From NCBI GenBank assembly GCA_001544655.2, contig FCOD02000003.1:248001-312000 (forward strand): 64,000 nucleotides of DNA, read 5' to 3'. This stretch comes from Caballeronia turbans (GTDB lineage: Bacteria > Pseudomonadota > Gammaproteobacteria > Burkholderiales > Burkholderiaceae). Position 1 is the stretch's first letter; every line of letters begins with the position of its first letter. The notes beneath the pieces are model-generated. The model was not told the DNA's origin. It did not search any database and worked only from the letters and a program-made list of their open reading frames with translations. Position numbers and translations under genes: made by a program. Of the stretch, positions 37,629-48,572 are shown one piece after another.

Positions 37629-38221
37629 GCGCGCGGCTCCTTCGGCATCACGAGGATGGTGGCCGTCCCCTTCATCACCGTCTCGCCGTGCTGATTGCGC
37701 GCGCCGCCTTCGAGCTTCACGAGGTCGCCGCCGAGGCTCGCTTTCCACTTCGCTTCGGTGACGCGCCAGAACATCGTGAGCACGTCGTTCGCCTTCGCGG
37801 CGCGCGTCAGCTTGATCCCGAACTCGAGGCCGAGCGGCTGCGCGTCGCGCGAGAAATGCGCGGCGAGCATCGCCATCAGATGCGCGGTCGGCTGCGTGCC
37901 GGAGGCGATCAGCGAACCGAAGCGGCTCGCGCGCGCGTAGGCGTCGTCGTGATGCAGCGGGTTGAGATCGTTGACGAGCGTCGCGAAATGTTTGATCGAA
38001 TCGGGCGGCAGCGCGAGCGTCGCTTCGAACGATTCGCCGATCGTCACGACGCGCGCGCCATGGCGGCGGCTCTCGACGCGCGCGAGCACCGCGCGCTTTT
38101 CATGATCGTCGCTGGAGGCCCACGCCGCGATTTCGCCGATGGTGCGAAGGCAGCCGTCGCAGAAGCCGGTCTCCGGGTTCATGCGGCAGACGTCGACGCA
38201 CGGCGACGCCAGGCCGGTCAT
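37625..38221 (-). CDS. DUF1289-MaoC fusion protein
   Basis: This is a 198-residue protein with two parts. Residues 1-50 are a DUF1289 module with four Cys (SPCVDVCRMNPETGFCDGC). Residues 60-198 are a MaoC-like hotdog hydratase domain (TIGESFEATLALPPDSIKHF, NDLNPLHHDDAYAR with the catalytic Asp/His pattern, FGSLIASGTQPTAHLM). These parts are usually encoded by separate genes, and here they are joined in frame. A frameshift or lost stop is possible. The start overlaps the YbaK stop as ATGA. Substrate is an enoyl- or hydroxyacyl-CoA by family. Confidence 0.75.
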   Translation of the reverse strand: MTGLASPCVDVCRMNPETGFCDGCLRTIGEIAAWASSDDHEKRAVLARVESRRHGARVVTIGESFEATLALPPDSIKHFATLVNDLNPLHHDDAYARASRFGSLIASGTQPTAHLMAMLAAHFSRDAQPLGLEFGIKLTRAAKANDVLTMFWRVTEAKWKASLGGDLVKLEGGARNQHGETVMKGTATILVMPKEPRA

Positions 38222-38715
38222 GACTCGGCCGTCTCGCGCAAGGCGACATCGACGACCGGCGCGCCCGTCAACTCGATCAACTCTTGCGGCGACAGATTGA
38301 ACACCGCATGCGGATGCCCCGCCGCGGCCCAGAGACTGTCGAGCGCGAGCAGGTCTTCGTCGATCAGCGTGACCGGCTCGACCGCGTGGCCGATGGGGCA
38401 CACGCCGCCGATCGCATAGCCGGTCTTCTCGCGCACGAACTTCGCATCCGCGCGCGCCAGTGCGCCGACGCGCGCCGCGACCTTCGCCTCGTCCACGCGA
38501 TTCGCGCCGCTCGCGATCACGAGCACGGGCGCATCGTCCTCGCGGCGCCGAAAGAGAATCGACTTGGCGATCTGCGCGACCGCGCAGCCCAGGCCGGCGG
38601 CGGCCTCGGCGGAAGTCTTTCCGGTTTCCGGCAGCATCACGACGTCGTGCGGATGGCCGCGTTCCTTCAGCAAGAGCGCGACGCGGCGCGCGGAATCGGG
38701 TAATTGATCGATCAT
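38218..38715 (-). CDS. YbaK/EbsC-family aminoacyl-tRNA deacylase
   Basis: This is a 165-residue YbaK-type editing protein, which in known cases removes misacylated Cys or Ala from tRNA(Pro). QIAKSILFR, with the conserved Lys, and KTGYAIGGVCPIGH, the substrate-binding loop, are visible. The subtype (YbaK, ProXp-ala or other) is uncertain. The ATG has AAAGGACCACG before it. It lies 16 bases after mvaB and overlaps the DUF1289-MaoC gene. Confidence 0.85.
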   Translation of the reverse strand: MIDQLPDSARRVALLLKERGHPHDVVMLPETGKTSAEAAAGLGCAVAQIAKSILFRRREDDAPVLVIASGANRVDEAKVAARVGALARADAKFVREKTGYAIGGVCPIGHAVEPVTLIDEDLLALDSLWAAAGHPHAVFNLSPQELIELTGAPVVDVALRETAES

Positions 38716-38731
38716 CGTGGTCCTTTGTCGT

Positions 38732-39655
38732 TCAGGCGCAGGCGGCGACGCCATCGCGCTTTTTCGTGAAGAGCGCACGGCCGGCGCGCGACGAACTGGG
38801 CTTGGCGATAGCGCGCGAAATGAAATCGCCGATATCGACGAGCTGATCCAGATCGACGCCCGTCTCGATGCCGAGCCCGTTCATCAGATAGACGACGTCT
38901 TCCGTCGCGACATTCCCGGTCGCGCCCTTGGCATACGGACAGCCGCCGAGCCCCGCGACCGATGCGTGGAAAATCTCGATGCCTTCGAGCAGCGCCGCAT
39001 AGATGTTGCCAATGGCCTGTCCGTACGTGTCGTGAAAGTGCCCGGAGAGCCGCTCGCGCGGAAACACCTTCTGCGCCGCCGCGAGCACTTCGCGGGTGCG
39101 CTTGGGCGTGCCGACGCCGATCGTATCGGCGATGTCGATTTCATCGCAGCCGAGCGCCTTCATGCGCTCGACGACATCCACGACCGACTCGATGCTCACT
39201 TCGCCCTGATACGGGCAGCCGAGCGCGCACGAGATGCTGCCGCGCAGGCGCATGCCCGCGTCCTTCGCGGCTTTCGCGACCGGCTCGAAACGCGCGATGC
39301 TCTCCGCGATGCTGCAGTTGATGTTCTTCTGCGAGAACGCCTCGCTCGCCGCGCCGAAGATCACGATCTCATCGGCCTTCGATTCGAGCGCGCCTTCGAA
39401 GCCGCGCATGTTCGGCGTCAGCACGGAGTAGATCGTGCCCGGACGGCGCTCGATGCCAGCCATCAGGGCGGCGGCGTCGGCCATCTGCGGCACCCATTTG
39501 GGCGACACGAACGACGTCGATTCCACATTGACGATGCCCGCGCGCGCGAGCCGGTTCACGAGCTCGATCTTGGTTTGCGTGGGCACGAACTCCTTTTCGT
39601 TCTGCAGGCCGTCGCGCGGCCCGACTTCGACGATTTTCACCTTGGCCGGAATCAT
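38732..39655 (-). CDS. mvaB: Hydroxymethylglutaryl-CoA lyase
   Basis: This is a 307-residue TIM-barrel lyase that splits HMG-CoA to acetoacetate and acetyl-CoA, the last step of leucine breakdown. The N-terminal EVGPRDGLQNE (metal site), SGHFHDTYGQAIGN (His metal ligands) and the catalytic cysteine loop GLGGCPYAKGATGN are all present. It sits inside the biotin run, 27 bases after ghrA and not with other leucine-degradation genes in this window. Confidence 0.94.
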   Translation of the reverse strand: MIPAKVKIVEVGPRDGLQNEKEFVPTQTKIELVNRLARAGIVNVESTSFVSPKWVPQMADAAALMAGIERRPGTIYSVLTPNMRGFEGALESKADEIVIFGAASEAFSQKNINCSIAESIARFEPVAKAAKDAGMRLRGSISCALGCPYQGEVSIESVVDVVERMKALGCDEIDIADTIGVGTPKRTREVLAAAQKVFPRERLSGHFHDTYGQAIGNIYAALLEGIEIFHASVAGLGGCPYAKGATGNVATEDVVYLMNGLGIETGVDLDQLVDIGDFISRAIAKPSSSRAGRALFTKKRDGVAACA

Positions 39656-39682
39656 GGCTGTCTCCTTTTATGTGCGATGCGT

Positions 39683-40624
39683 TCAGTACCCGCGCTTGAA
39701 ATCGACGATGCCGCTGATCGGTTCGCCGCGCGCGAGCGCTTTGATCTTGCCGGCGATCTGCACGATGCTTTCTTCGCGCAGCGTTTCCGCCGAAATGTGC
39801 GGCGTGACCGACACGCGCGGATGCGTCCAGAACGGATGATCCTGCGGCAGCGGTTCCGTGTGGAAGACATCGAGCGTGGCGGCGCCGATCTGGCCGCTGT
39901 CGAGCGCGGCGAGCAGATCGGCGTCGACGAGATGCGGGCCGCGCGCGACGTTCACGAGATACGCGCCGCGCGCGAGCCTGCCGAACGCGCGCGCGTTCAG
40001 AATGCCTTCGGTGTCGGGCGTATGCGGCAACAGGTTGATGAGCACCTTCACGCCGTCGAGAAAAGCATCGAACTGATCGGGGCCTGCGTGAACCTGCACG
40101 CCTTCGATCATCTTCGGCGACCGGCTGTAGCCCCGCACCGGCACGCCGAGCTTCAGCAGTCCCTTTGCGACTTCAGCGCCCAGCACGCCGAGCCCGAGCA
40201 CGCCGACGGTGAACGACTCGCGCGCGTGCTGCGGCAGCTTTTCCCAGCGGCGTTCGCGTTGCAGCGCGTCGTATTCGTCGAAACGGCGCAGATAGCGCAG
40301 CACGCAGTAGGTCGCGTATTCGACCATCTGCCGGGCCATGCCGGTATCTTCGAGACGCACGAGCTTCGCGTTCGGCGGCAACGTGCCGGGTTCCTTGCGC
40401 TCGACATCGAGAATGGCGTCGACGCCCGCGCCGAGATTGAACACGGCCTTCAGATCCGGACGATTCGCGAAGAGCTCGCGCGGCGCCCGCCAGACGATCG
40501 CGTAATCGGCGGGCGCGGTGTCCCCCGGTTCCCACACGCGCAGGTCCGCATCCGGCAACTCGCGTCTCAGGCCGCCGAGCCACGCGTCGAGATCGGCGCC
40601 CTTTTCGTAGAAGATGATTTTCAT
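39683..40624 (-). CDS. ghrA: Glyoxylate/hydroxypyruvate reductase A
   Basis: This is a 313-residue D-2-hydroxyacid dehydrogenase of the GhrA type that reduces glyoxylate and hydroxypyruvate with NADPH. The Rossmann motif is [14 protein letters not shown]; the catalytic Arg is in [10 protein letters not shown] and the His in [10 protein letters not shown]. The N-terminus [15 protein letters not shown] is typical. Its start overlaps the bioB stop as ATGA. The frame continues upstream through bioB, which is not part of the gene. Confidence 0.9.
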   Translation of the reverse strand: MKIIFYEKGADLDAWLGGLRRELPDADLRVWEPGDTAPADYAIVWRAPRELFANRPDLKAVFNLGAGVDAILDVERKEPGTLPPNAKLVRLEDTGMARQMVEYATYCVLRYLRRFDEYDALQRERRWEKLPQHARESFTVGVLGLGVLGAEVAKGLLKLGVPVRGYSRSPKMIEGVQVHAGPDQFDAFLDGVKVLINLLPHTPDTEGILNARAFGRLARGAYLVNVARGPHLVDADLLAALDSGQIGAATLDVFHTEPLPQDHPFWTHPRVSVTPHISAETLREESIVQIAGKIKALARGEPISGIVDFKRGY

Positions 40625-41661
40625 GCGTGGCCGTGTCCGCACGAGCGCCCGGTGCTTTCGACGCCGACGTTCTGCGCAGACTCCGCGCGCATGCCGAGAC
40701 GCTCGATCAGCTTGCGGTCCGCTTCGGCTTGCGGGTTGCTCGTCGTCAGAAGCTGGTCGCCGTAGAAAATCGAATTCGCGCCGGCGGCGAAGCACAGCGC
40801 CTGCAGCGCTTCGTCCATCTGCTCGCGACCGGCGGAGAGACGCACCATCGCCTTCGGCATCGTGATGCGCGCGACCGCGATCGTGCGCACGAACTCGAAC
40901 GGATCGAGTGCGTCGACGCCCGTGAGCGGCGTGCCCGGGACCTGCACGAGATTGTTGATCGGCACCGATTCGGGATACGGCTCCATGTTCGCGAGCTGCG
41001 AGATCAGCCCCGCACGCTCGCGCCGCGACTCGCCCATGCCGACGATCCCGCCGCAGCAGACATTGATGCCCGCGTCGCGCACGTGCTCCAGCGTGTCGAG
41101 ACGATCCCGATACGTGCGCGTCGAGATGATCTGACCGTAAAACTCCGGCGACGTATCGAGATTGTGGTTGTAGTAATCGAGACCGGCTTCGCGCAGCCCT
41201 TGCGCCTGATGCGCTTCGAGCATGCCGAGCGTCACGCAGGTTTCGAGGCCCATCGCCTTGACGCCGCGGATCATGTCCTTGATCGGCTCCAGATGACGAT
41301 CCTTCGGATTGCGCCACGCCGCGCCCATGCAAAAGCGCGTCGCGCCGTTGGACTTCGCGACTTCGGCCGCCTTCAGCACTTCGTCGACGTCCATCAGCTT
41401 GTCGGCCTTGAGGCCGGTGTCGTGATGCACCGATTGCGGACAGTACGCGCAATCTTCCTCGCAGCCGCCCGTCTTGATCGAGAGCAGCGTGGAAAGCTGC
41501 ACCGCGTTCGGATCGAAATTTTCGCGATGCACGGTCTGCGCGCGATAGAGCAGATCGTTGAACGGCAAGTCGTACAGCGCGACGACATCGGCGACGCGCC
41601 AGCGCTGCATCGGCTGCGGCGTGGTCGTGGAAGTGGTCTCTGCGGCGGTTTGCTGTGTCAT
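40621..41661 (-). CDS. bioB: Biotin synthase
   Basis: BioB is a radical-SAM enzyme that inserts sulfur into dethiobiotin. The 346-residue protein has the [4Fe-4S] cysteines Cys67, Cys71 and Cys74 in CEEDCAYC, followed by the family blocks [12 protein letters not shown] and [12 protein letters not shown], and [13 protein letters not shown] near the C-terminus. The C-terminal tail ends with a His-rich stretch. The gene follows bioD by four bases and overlaps ghrA. Confidence 0.97.
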   Translation of the reverse strand: MTQQTAAETTSTTTPQPMQRWRVADVVALYDLPFNDLLYRAQTVHRENFDPNAVQLSTLLSIKTGGCEEDCAYCPQSVHHDTGLKADKLMDVDEVLKAAEVAKSNGATRFCMGAAWRNPKDRHLEPIKDMIRGVKAMGLETCVTLGMLEAHQAQGLREAGLDYYNHNLDTSPEFYGQIISTRTYRDRLDTLEHVRDAGINVCCGGIVGMGESRRERAGLISQLANMEPYPESVPINNLVQVPGTPLTGVDALDPFEFVRTIAVARITMPKAMVRLSAGREQMDEALQALCFAAGANSIFYGDQLLTTSNPQAEADRKLIERLGMRAESAQNVGVESTGRSCGHGHA

Positions 41662-41665
41662 GGGG

Positions 41666-42363
41666 TCAATCCTTTCGATGAAGCTGGTCTGTCAGAAGGC
41701 CGATGTCGAGCGAATCGGCGGCGCGCCGTGCGTCGTTCGGCGCGAGATGCGGGATCACGCCGATGAGCGGCGCTTCGATGCGTTGCTTGAGCGTTGCGAT
41801 ATTTTCGTCCGGATACAGCATGTTCGGGTCGACGCGATTCGCGACCCAGCCCGCGAGCGTCAGTCCGCGCGAGGCGATGGCTTCCGCGGTCAAGAGCGCG
41901 TGGCTGATGCAGCCGAGCCGCATGCCGACCACGAGCACCACCGGCAGATTCAGCGCGACGGCGAGATCGGCGGTGTCGTGGGTATCGTCGAGCGGCACGC
42001 GAAACCCGCCGACGCCTTCCACCACGACGATATCCGCTTTCGTCGCGGCATGGCGATGCGCGTCGACGATGCGCCCGATATCGAGCGCGATGCCTTCACG
42101 CGCGGCGGCGATGTGCGGCGCGATCGGCTCGCGCATCATGAACGGCGTGCGGATGTCGTTGGGCAGTGCGACGCTCGCGGCGGCGTCGAGCTGATCGGCG
42201 TCTTCGTTGTGCAGCACGCCGTCGCGCTCGCTGGCGCCCGACGCGATCGGCTTCATCGCGGCGGCGCGCAGGCCGGCGCGCGCGAAGCCGTACAGCAGCG
42301 CCGCGGAGACGAAGGTCTTGCCGATTTCCGTATCGGTTCCGGCGACGAATAGCGATAAGGCGG

Positions 42364-42367
<4 letters not shown>
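41666..42367 (-). CDS. bioD: Dethiobiotin synthase
   Basis: BioD closes the ureido ring of dethiobiotin from DAPA, CO2 and ATP. The 233-residue protein has the P-loop GTDTEIGKT (residues 10-18) and [12 protein letters not shown], a typical BioD motif. The start overlaps the bioF stop as ATGA; bioB follows after four bases. Confidence 0.95.
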
Positions 42368-43550
<1,183 letters not shown>

Positions 43551-43554
<4 letters not shown>

Positions 43555-44858
43555 GCTGCGTCTCCGCCAAGCGTCGCGTCGAGCGTGTCGCGCGTGCGTT
43601 GCGCGAGGAGCAGGAGTTCGTCGTCGGAGAGGATGTACGGCGGCATCAGATAGACCGTCGTGCCGATCGGACGCATCAGCAGTTCGCGCTGCAACGCGTT
43701 GGCGAAAAAGCGGCGCGAGAAAGTCTTGTCGTCGATATCGACATCGAACGCGAAGATCGTGCCGCGCTGGCGCAGATTGCGCACGCGCTCATGTTCGAGC
43801 AGCGGCTGCAACGCTTCGTGCAGCAACGCGGACTTGCGCCGGTTCTCCGCGAGCACGTTCGCGCGCTCGAAGAGATCGAGCGTCGCCAGCGCGGCGCGGC
43901 ACGCGAGCGGGTTGCCCGTGTACGAATGCGAATGCAGAAAGGCGCGGGTGATGTCGTCGTCGTAAAAGGCGGCGTAGATATCGTCACGCGTGAGGACAAT
44001 CGAAAGCGGCAGGTAGCCGCCGCTGATGCCCTTCGACAGGCAAATGAAATCCGGCCAGATTCCGGCCTGCTCGCACGCGAAAAACGTACCGGTGCGCCCG
44101 CAGCCGACCGCGATTTCATCGGCGATCAGATGCACGCCGAATTCGTCGCAAAGTGCGCGCAACTGCGTGAGATACGACGCGTCATACATGGCCATGCCAG
44201 CCGCGCATTGCACGAGCGGCTCGACGATGACCGCCGCGAGTGCCGACGCGCGTTGCTCGAACAGCGCGCGCATTGCGCCGATGGCTTCATCGACGCCCAC
44301 CGCGGCCGGCGACGCGACCACATGCGCATGACGAATCAGCGGATCGTAAGCGTCCTTGAAAATGGCGACATCGGTGACGCCGAGCGCGCCGATCGTTTCG
44401 CCGTGATAGCTGTTCGCGAGGCACGCGAACTCGCGCTTCCCGCCCCGTCCGCGATTGCGCCAGAAGTGAAAGCTCATCTTCAGCGCGATCTCGACCGCCG
44501 AGGCGCCGTCCGACGCAAAAAAGGCATGTCCGAGCGTGCGGCCGGTCAGCGCACAAAGACGCTCGGCCAGTTCGACCGCCGGTGCGTGCGTGCAGCCGGC
44601 GAGCATCGCGTGTTCGAGCGTGTCGAGCTGATCTTTCAGCGCGCGGTTGATGTCGTCGTTCGCGTGGCCGAAGAGATTCACCCACCACGAGCTGATCGCA
44701 TCGAGATAGCGGTTGCCTTGCGGATCGTAGAGCCACGCGCCCTTGCCGCGCGCGATCGGCACGAGCGGCACGCGCTCGTGATGTTTCATCTGGGTGCACG
44801 GATGCCACACGGCCGCGAGCGAGCGGGCAACCCAGTCCTGATTGGCTTCTGTGTTCAA
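43551..44858 (-). CDS. bioA: Adenosylmethionine-8-amino-7-oxononanoate aminotransferase
   Basis: BioA makes 7,8-diaminopelargonic acid using SAM as amino donor. The 435-residue class III aminotransferase has VWHPCTQMK near the N-terminus, [30 protein letters not shown] and the PLP lysine in [13 protein letters not shown]. No ATG stands at the family start. A TTG at 44858 with GGGAG seven bases upstream fits best. The frame is open to 45047, but that N-terminal addition has no BioA character. It is the first gene of the bio operon. Confidence 0.92.
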
Positions 44859-45157
44859 AAACGGCTCCCAGGCCCGCGCGCGCGGTGCGGGCCGGATACG
44901 TCGGGCAGGCGCCTGGACGCCTGCGTTGCGGGGAAAACTGCGCGAGTCAATTATCCCTAAAAGATGCGCAGGCTTCCGTATTCGGAAGGTTTTTTTGGGC
45001 ATGCGCGCGTGCCCAACGGAAATGCGAAAACGCGCTATCGCACGCAACTTCGTTCAATTCGAAGCGTTGTCGGCGGATTGGCGCGGAAGATGCGGGTTCG
45101 ATAAAGGCGAACGCCGGTGCGAAGACCGGCATTCGGAGGAATCGGGAAAGGGCGCGG
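44859..45157 (+). other. Upstream region of the bio operon with a plus-strand terminator
   Basis: The bioA promoter must lie here; a near-consensus -10 (GATAAT on the minus strand, about 44957-44952) is visible without a clear -35. A hairpin with a six-base-pair stem (44973-44978 with 44983-44988) followed by GTTTTTTT reads on the plus strand, but no plus-strand gene precedes it. It may end a short antisense RNA. Confidence 0.4.
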
Positions 45158-46414
45158 TCAGCGCGATGCGGTCTGCGTCTCGGCCGCCTGATCGTTCCAG
45201 ACGACGCGATTGTTCACCGCGTAGAGCCTGCAAGGATCGGCGCTCTGCTTCTGGCAGCTCGCAATGGCGACGGCCATCGGATCGTCGCCGCCTTCGGCCC
45301 ACGACCACGCGCCGGAATCCGACACGGCGAACGCGCGGCTCGAATACTGCGAGAGGAAGTTGCGATAGCCGGCGCGGCCGTTTTCATCGACGTACGGAAC
45401 GGCCTGCACCGAATCGAGATCCGCGAAGTGGGTCGCGTTCGGCATGTTCGGCTCGGAAACCTGGTACTGCACGGCGGTCGGCATGGCGATCTGCGCGAGG
45501 AAGGTCTTCACGCGCGGCCACCAGATCTGCACGCCGTCGCGATCGCCGACGAGCCGATGCGCATCGTTCTTGTAGGTGCCGAAATCGACCATGTTCGCGC
45601 GCGCACCGTGCGACGTGAAGGCGGTGAACATCTGCGTGGAAAGATCGCCCTGCCAGACCGAGTCGTTGTCGCCATAGAGCCACAACGACGGCAGGCGCAC
45701 GTTCTGGCCGTAATCGCCGAACGCGCTGACGAGGTTTTTCTGCCAGCCCGTGCATTCGTCCTGACGCAGGCCGCCCGAGAAGTTGATGAGGCCGCGCACG
45801 CCGGGCGCCGCGACGGCATCGCGCGCGCCGTAGGCGATCGTCGTCAGGCCGCCGTGCGACGTGCCCGCGACGACGATATGTGTCTTGTCGACATACGCCT
45901 GCTCGCTCATGTACGCGACGGTCGCCGCGACATCCTGTGCCTGGGCGAAGCCGTTCGCCTCGACGTCGCAGCCGTGGCCGGCATAATCGCCGCCCGAGCC
46001 CGCGAAACCACGGCGATTCGGCACGACCACGACATAGCCGTGGCGCACGAATTCACGCGCGAGCGCGACCGGCCGATTGCGCGGCTGCGCGTGCGAGTCG
46101 CCGGGAAGCTTGCCGTGGTTGAAGACGATCATCGGGAACGGGCCGGCGCCGTCCGGCTTGAATACCGTGGTTTCGAGCGCGATGTCCGCTTCGGGAATTT
46201 CGATGACGGCTTCGTTCAGCCCATTCGAGACGGCGGGCAGGCCGGCATCGAGCGAATCGGGAATGCGGGAAAGCGGCTGGCCGAATGCGGGCGCCTGGAG
46301 ACCTTCGGATTGACGCACGCCGCCGATCGGTTCGGCGCGCACGGCGGACGTGACGAGTGACGTCGCGAGCGCGCACACCATGCTGCATCCGACCAACCAG
46401 GTTCTGATCGCCAT
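45158..46414 (-). CDS. Exported alpha/beta hydrolase (dienelactone hydrolase-like)
   Basis: This is a 418-residue protein with a signal peptide ending near AVRA (residue 27). The hydrolase core follows, with the oxyanion region VFNHGKLPGD and nucleophile Ser186 in GTSHGG. The C-terminal stretch after about residue 330 (YSSRAFAVSDSGAWSWAEGG, then CQKQSADPCRLYAVNN) is an extra module with two Cys that may form a disulfide. The periplasmic substrate is unknown. The ATG at 46414 has GGAG before it; the frame continues to 46465. Confidence 0.82.
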   Translation of the reverse strand: MAIRTWLVGCSMVCALATSLVTSAVRAEPIGGVRQSEGLQAPAFGQPLSRIPDSLDAGLPAVSNGLNEAVIEIPEADIALETTVFKPDGAGPFPMIVFNHGKLPGDSHAQPRNRPVALAREFVRHGYVVVVPNRRGFAGSGGDYAGHGCDVEANGFAQAQDVAATVAYMSEQAYVDKTHIVVAGTSHGGLTTIAYGARDAVAAPGVRGLINFSGGLRQDECTGWQKNLVSAFGDYGQNVRLPSLWLYGDNDSVWQGDLSTQMFTAFTSHGARANMVDFGTYKNDAHRLVGDRDGVQIWWPRVKTFLAQIAMPTAVQYQVSEPNMPNATHFADLDSVQAVPYVDENGRAGYRNFLSQYSSRAFAVSDSGAWSWAEGGDDPMAVAIASCQKQSADPCRLYAVNNRVVWNDQAAETQTASR

Positions 46415-46739
46415 CCGTGAACTCCGACTGCGCTTCCAATAAGGCGTTGATCCGGCGCGGCCCAACGCTTTTTGAAGTCACAAACCTATCGCGCTGCTCG
46501 TGAAGAGCAGTATCGGCTGCGGGTTCCGGGAGTCATGCCCGAAAAAGGCATGACAATTGGCTTCAAAACGGGGCTTCGCTGCGAGCGTCCGGGCACGGAG
46601 ATGACTGCGCCCTGACGAACACAGATTAACCGTTCAAAATTGCACTGCACAATAAGTGGTACCCCGTAACTGTTTAATCTGAAAGGAAATTCTTAGGAAA
46701 TTAATACCGTACGCCACTGCATATTTCTTAAAGACATAT
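46415..46739 (-). other. AT-rich intergenic region
   Basis: About 325 bases hold no gene that I can support. The stretch 46620-46740 is strikingly AT-rich compared with the genome and contains several TTAA and AAATT runs. It lies downstream of the ychJ-like gene and upstream of the exported hydrolase gene. It holds the hydrolase promoter and maybe a binding site for a nucleoid protein. Confidence 0.45.
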
Positions 46740-47159
46740 TTACTTTTCTTTTATCTGTCCATCGACGTAAATCCAGTTTCCATCGATGTTGCGCGTGAAG
46801 CGGCTCGCCTCGTGCAACCGGTGCGCGCGCCCGCCTGTCTTGTGGCGCGCAACGAACTCCACTTCCTCGTGATCGGCATCGATTCGTGTGTGGCGCATGA
46901 TCTGCAGGCCGAGCCAGCGCGTGCCTGCGTCGGCTGCGTCGAGGTCGGGCGGGCACGTGGATTCGGCCCATGTCGCACGAAGATAGGCCGTGTCGCCGAG
47001 CACGTAGGCGGTGTAGCGCGAACGCATCAGTTCCATCGCGCTGGCGGGCTTTTCGCTGCCCTCGATGAACCGCCCGCAGCACGCTTCGTAACGCGGCGCG
47101 CGTGCATTGGGGCGCTGATCGGGCGCGGCGCCGCCGCAGGGACAGTCCACCGGCTTCAT
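46740..47159 (-). CDS. YchJ-family protein
   Basis: This is a 139-residue protein with an N-terminal SEC-C-like Cys cluster (CPCGG, then YEACCGRFI) and the YchJ domain, including MRSRYTAYVLGDTAYLRATW and VEFVARHKTGG. The fold is NTF2-like and the function is unknown; the Cys cluster probably binds zinc. Its start overlaps the GST stop as ATGA, so it is co-translated with the GST. Confidence 0.85.
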   Translation of the reverse strand: MKPVDCPCGGAAPDQRPNARAPRYEACCGRFIEGSEKPASAMELMRSRYTAYVLGDTAYLRATWAESTCPPDLDAADAGTRWLGLQIMRHTRIDADHEEVEFVARHKTGGRAHRLHEASRFTRNIDGNWIYVDGQIKEK

Positions 47160-47764
47160 TGATCGACGCCCGGCATCTCGACATGCCGCGGCTGGCTGCG
47201 CACGCGTTCGAGCCACGCGCGGATCGCCGGGTAGCGCGACAGGTCGATATTCGCTTCACCGGCGACGTGCGTGTACGCATAGAGCGCGATATCGGCGACG
47301 CTGTACCGCTCGCCGACGAAATACGTGCGGGTGGCGAGATGCTGCTCCATCACGTCGAGCGCGCGATAGGAACCGGCGATCTTCTCGGGCAGGCGGGCAT
47401 CGCCGGGATTCTTCTGAAACTGCAGGATGAAGCGCGCCACGGCCACATACGGCTCATGGCTGTACTGCTCGAAGAACATCCATTGCAGCGCTTGCGCGCG
47501 CTCGAGGCGATCGGTCGGCATGAGGGGAGTGCCGTCGGCGAGATAGCAGAGGATCGCGTCGGATTCGGAGAGCGTCGTGTGTTCGTCGATGACGAGCACC
47601 GGCACCTTGCCGTTCGGATTGAGCCGTTTGAATTCGTCGGTGCGGGTCGCCCCGTGCATCATGTCGACTTCATGCCACGCGTAAGGCAGGCCGAGCTGTT
47701 CGAGGACGAGGCGAACCTTGTAGCAGTTGCCCGATGCGGAAACGCCGTGTACTTGATAGGTCAC
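47156..47764 (-). CDS. Glutathione S-transferase family protein
   Basis: This is a 202-residue GST-fold protein. The N-terminus has SGNCYKVRLVLEQLGLPY, NPNGKVPVLVIDE with the cis-Pro, and SESDAILCYLADG. The C-terminal domain contains RYSVADIALYAYTH. No ATG stands at the family start; the GTG at 47764, with GGAGGG upstream, is chosen. It lies 13 bases after the SDR gene and overlaps the ychJ-like gene. Confidence 0.87.
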   Translation of the reverse strand: MTYQVHGVSASGNCYKVRLVLEQLGLPYAWHEVDMMHGATRTDEFKRLNPNGKVPVLVIDEHTTLSESDAILCYLADGTPLMPTDRLERAQALQWMFFEQYSHEPYVAVARFILQFQKNPGDARLPEKIAGSYRALDVMEQHLATRTYFVGERYSVADIALYAYTHVAGEANIDLSRYPAIRAWLERVRSQPRHVEMPGVDQ

Positions 47765-47777
47765 ATTCCCTCCAGTT

Positions 47778-48455
47778 TCACCATTCGAGCTTCGTGCCGT
47801 CGTATTGCACAAAGGTCCCGTTGAACGCGTCGCGCATCGCGCCCGCTTCGGCGATCACCGCGCGCATGCCCGACACGCTGTGCGCGACGTCGATCGCCGC
47901 CGACGGTCCGCCCATTTCCGTGCGCACCCAGCCCGGATGCAGCGCGACGCACGCCGAATGACGCGATTCCAGCGACGCCACTTTCAGCGCCGAATTGAGC
48001 GCCGCCTTGCTCGCCCGATACAGCCAGCCGGTCGTGCCGCTCGCCCCGCCGATGCTGCCCATCTTGCTCGACACGACCGCGAGCACGCCGTTCGCGGCAT
48101 CGGTGAGCGGCAGAAGCACGGGAATCAGTTGCATCGGGCCGCGGACGTTCGTGTGCATGACCTGATCGAAATCGTCGGCGCCGATGGTTTCGACGCCTTC
48201 GGTGCGCGGACCGTACACGCCCGCAACCACGATCGCCACGTCCAGCTTTTCCTCGTCCAGTTGCCACGCGAGCGCGGCGATCTGCTCGGGCTGCGTGACG
48301 TCGAGCGGGAAGGTTTGCGCGCCCATCGCGTCGAGCGCGGAGAGCGAGGCCTTGTCGCGTGCCGTGGCGAGCACGCGCCAGCCATCGCGACAATATTCGC
48401 GCGCGAATTCGTGGCCGAGGCCGCGCGACGCGCCGACGATCAATACCGTTTTCAT
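47778..48455 (-). CDS. Short-chain dehydrogenase/reductase
   Basis: This is a 225-residue classical SDR. The cofactor motif is GASRGLG (residues 8-14), the catalytic Ser is in VVSSKMGSIGGAS and the YxxxK pair is YRASK. It resembles the C-factor/sniffer-like short SDR group. Substrate is unknown. It begins the three-gene run SDR-GST-YchJ. A plus-strand frame open across it (from 47805) belongs to the next divergent gene's upstream region and is not coding. Confidence 0.88.
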   Translation of the reverse strand: MKTVLIVGASRGLGHEFAREYCRDGWRVLATARDKASLSALDAMGAQTFPLDVTQPEQIAALAWQLDEEKLDVAIVVAGVYGPRTEGVETIGADDFDQVMHTNVRGPMQLIPVLLPLTDAANGVLAVVSSKMGSIGGASGTTGWLYRASKAALNSALKVASLESRHSACVALHPGWVRTEMGGPSAAIDVAHSVSGMRAVIAEAGAMRDAFNGTFVQYDGTKLEW

Positions 48456-48572
48456 GACCGATACGTTCCTTGTTTGGACGACCTTGCGACTATAGCGCGC
48501 GACTCGGCGTCGCGGATCGTTCGCCGGCCTTTCGGCTATCGTTGTGCGCTTTCAGAAAAGCAAGACGGAAAA

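Noticed and set aside
38717-40765. A 682-residue plus-strand open frame across mvaB and ghrA
   Set aside because: It covers several real minus-strand genes and is compositionally an antisense artefact.
44859-45047. N-terminal extension of bioA to an ATG at 45047
   Set aside because: The extra 63 residues are basic and not conserved in BioA; a TTG with a good ribosome binding site fits the family start.
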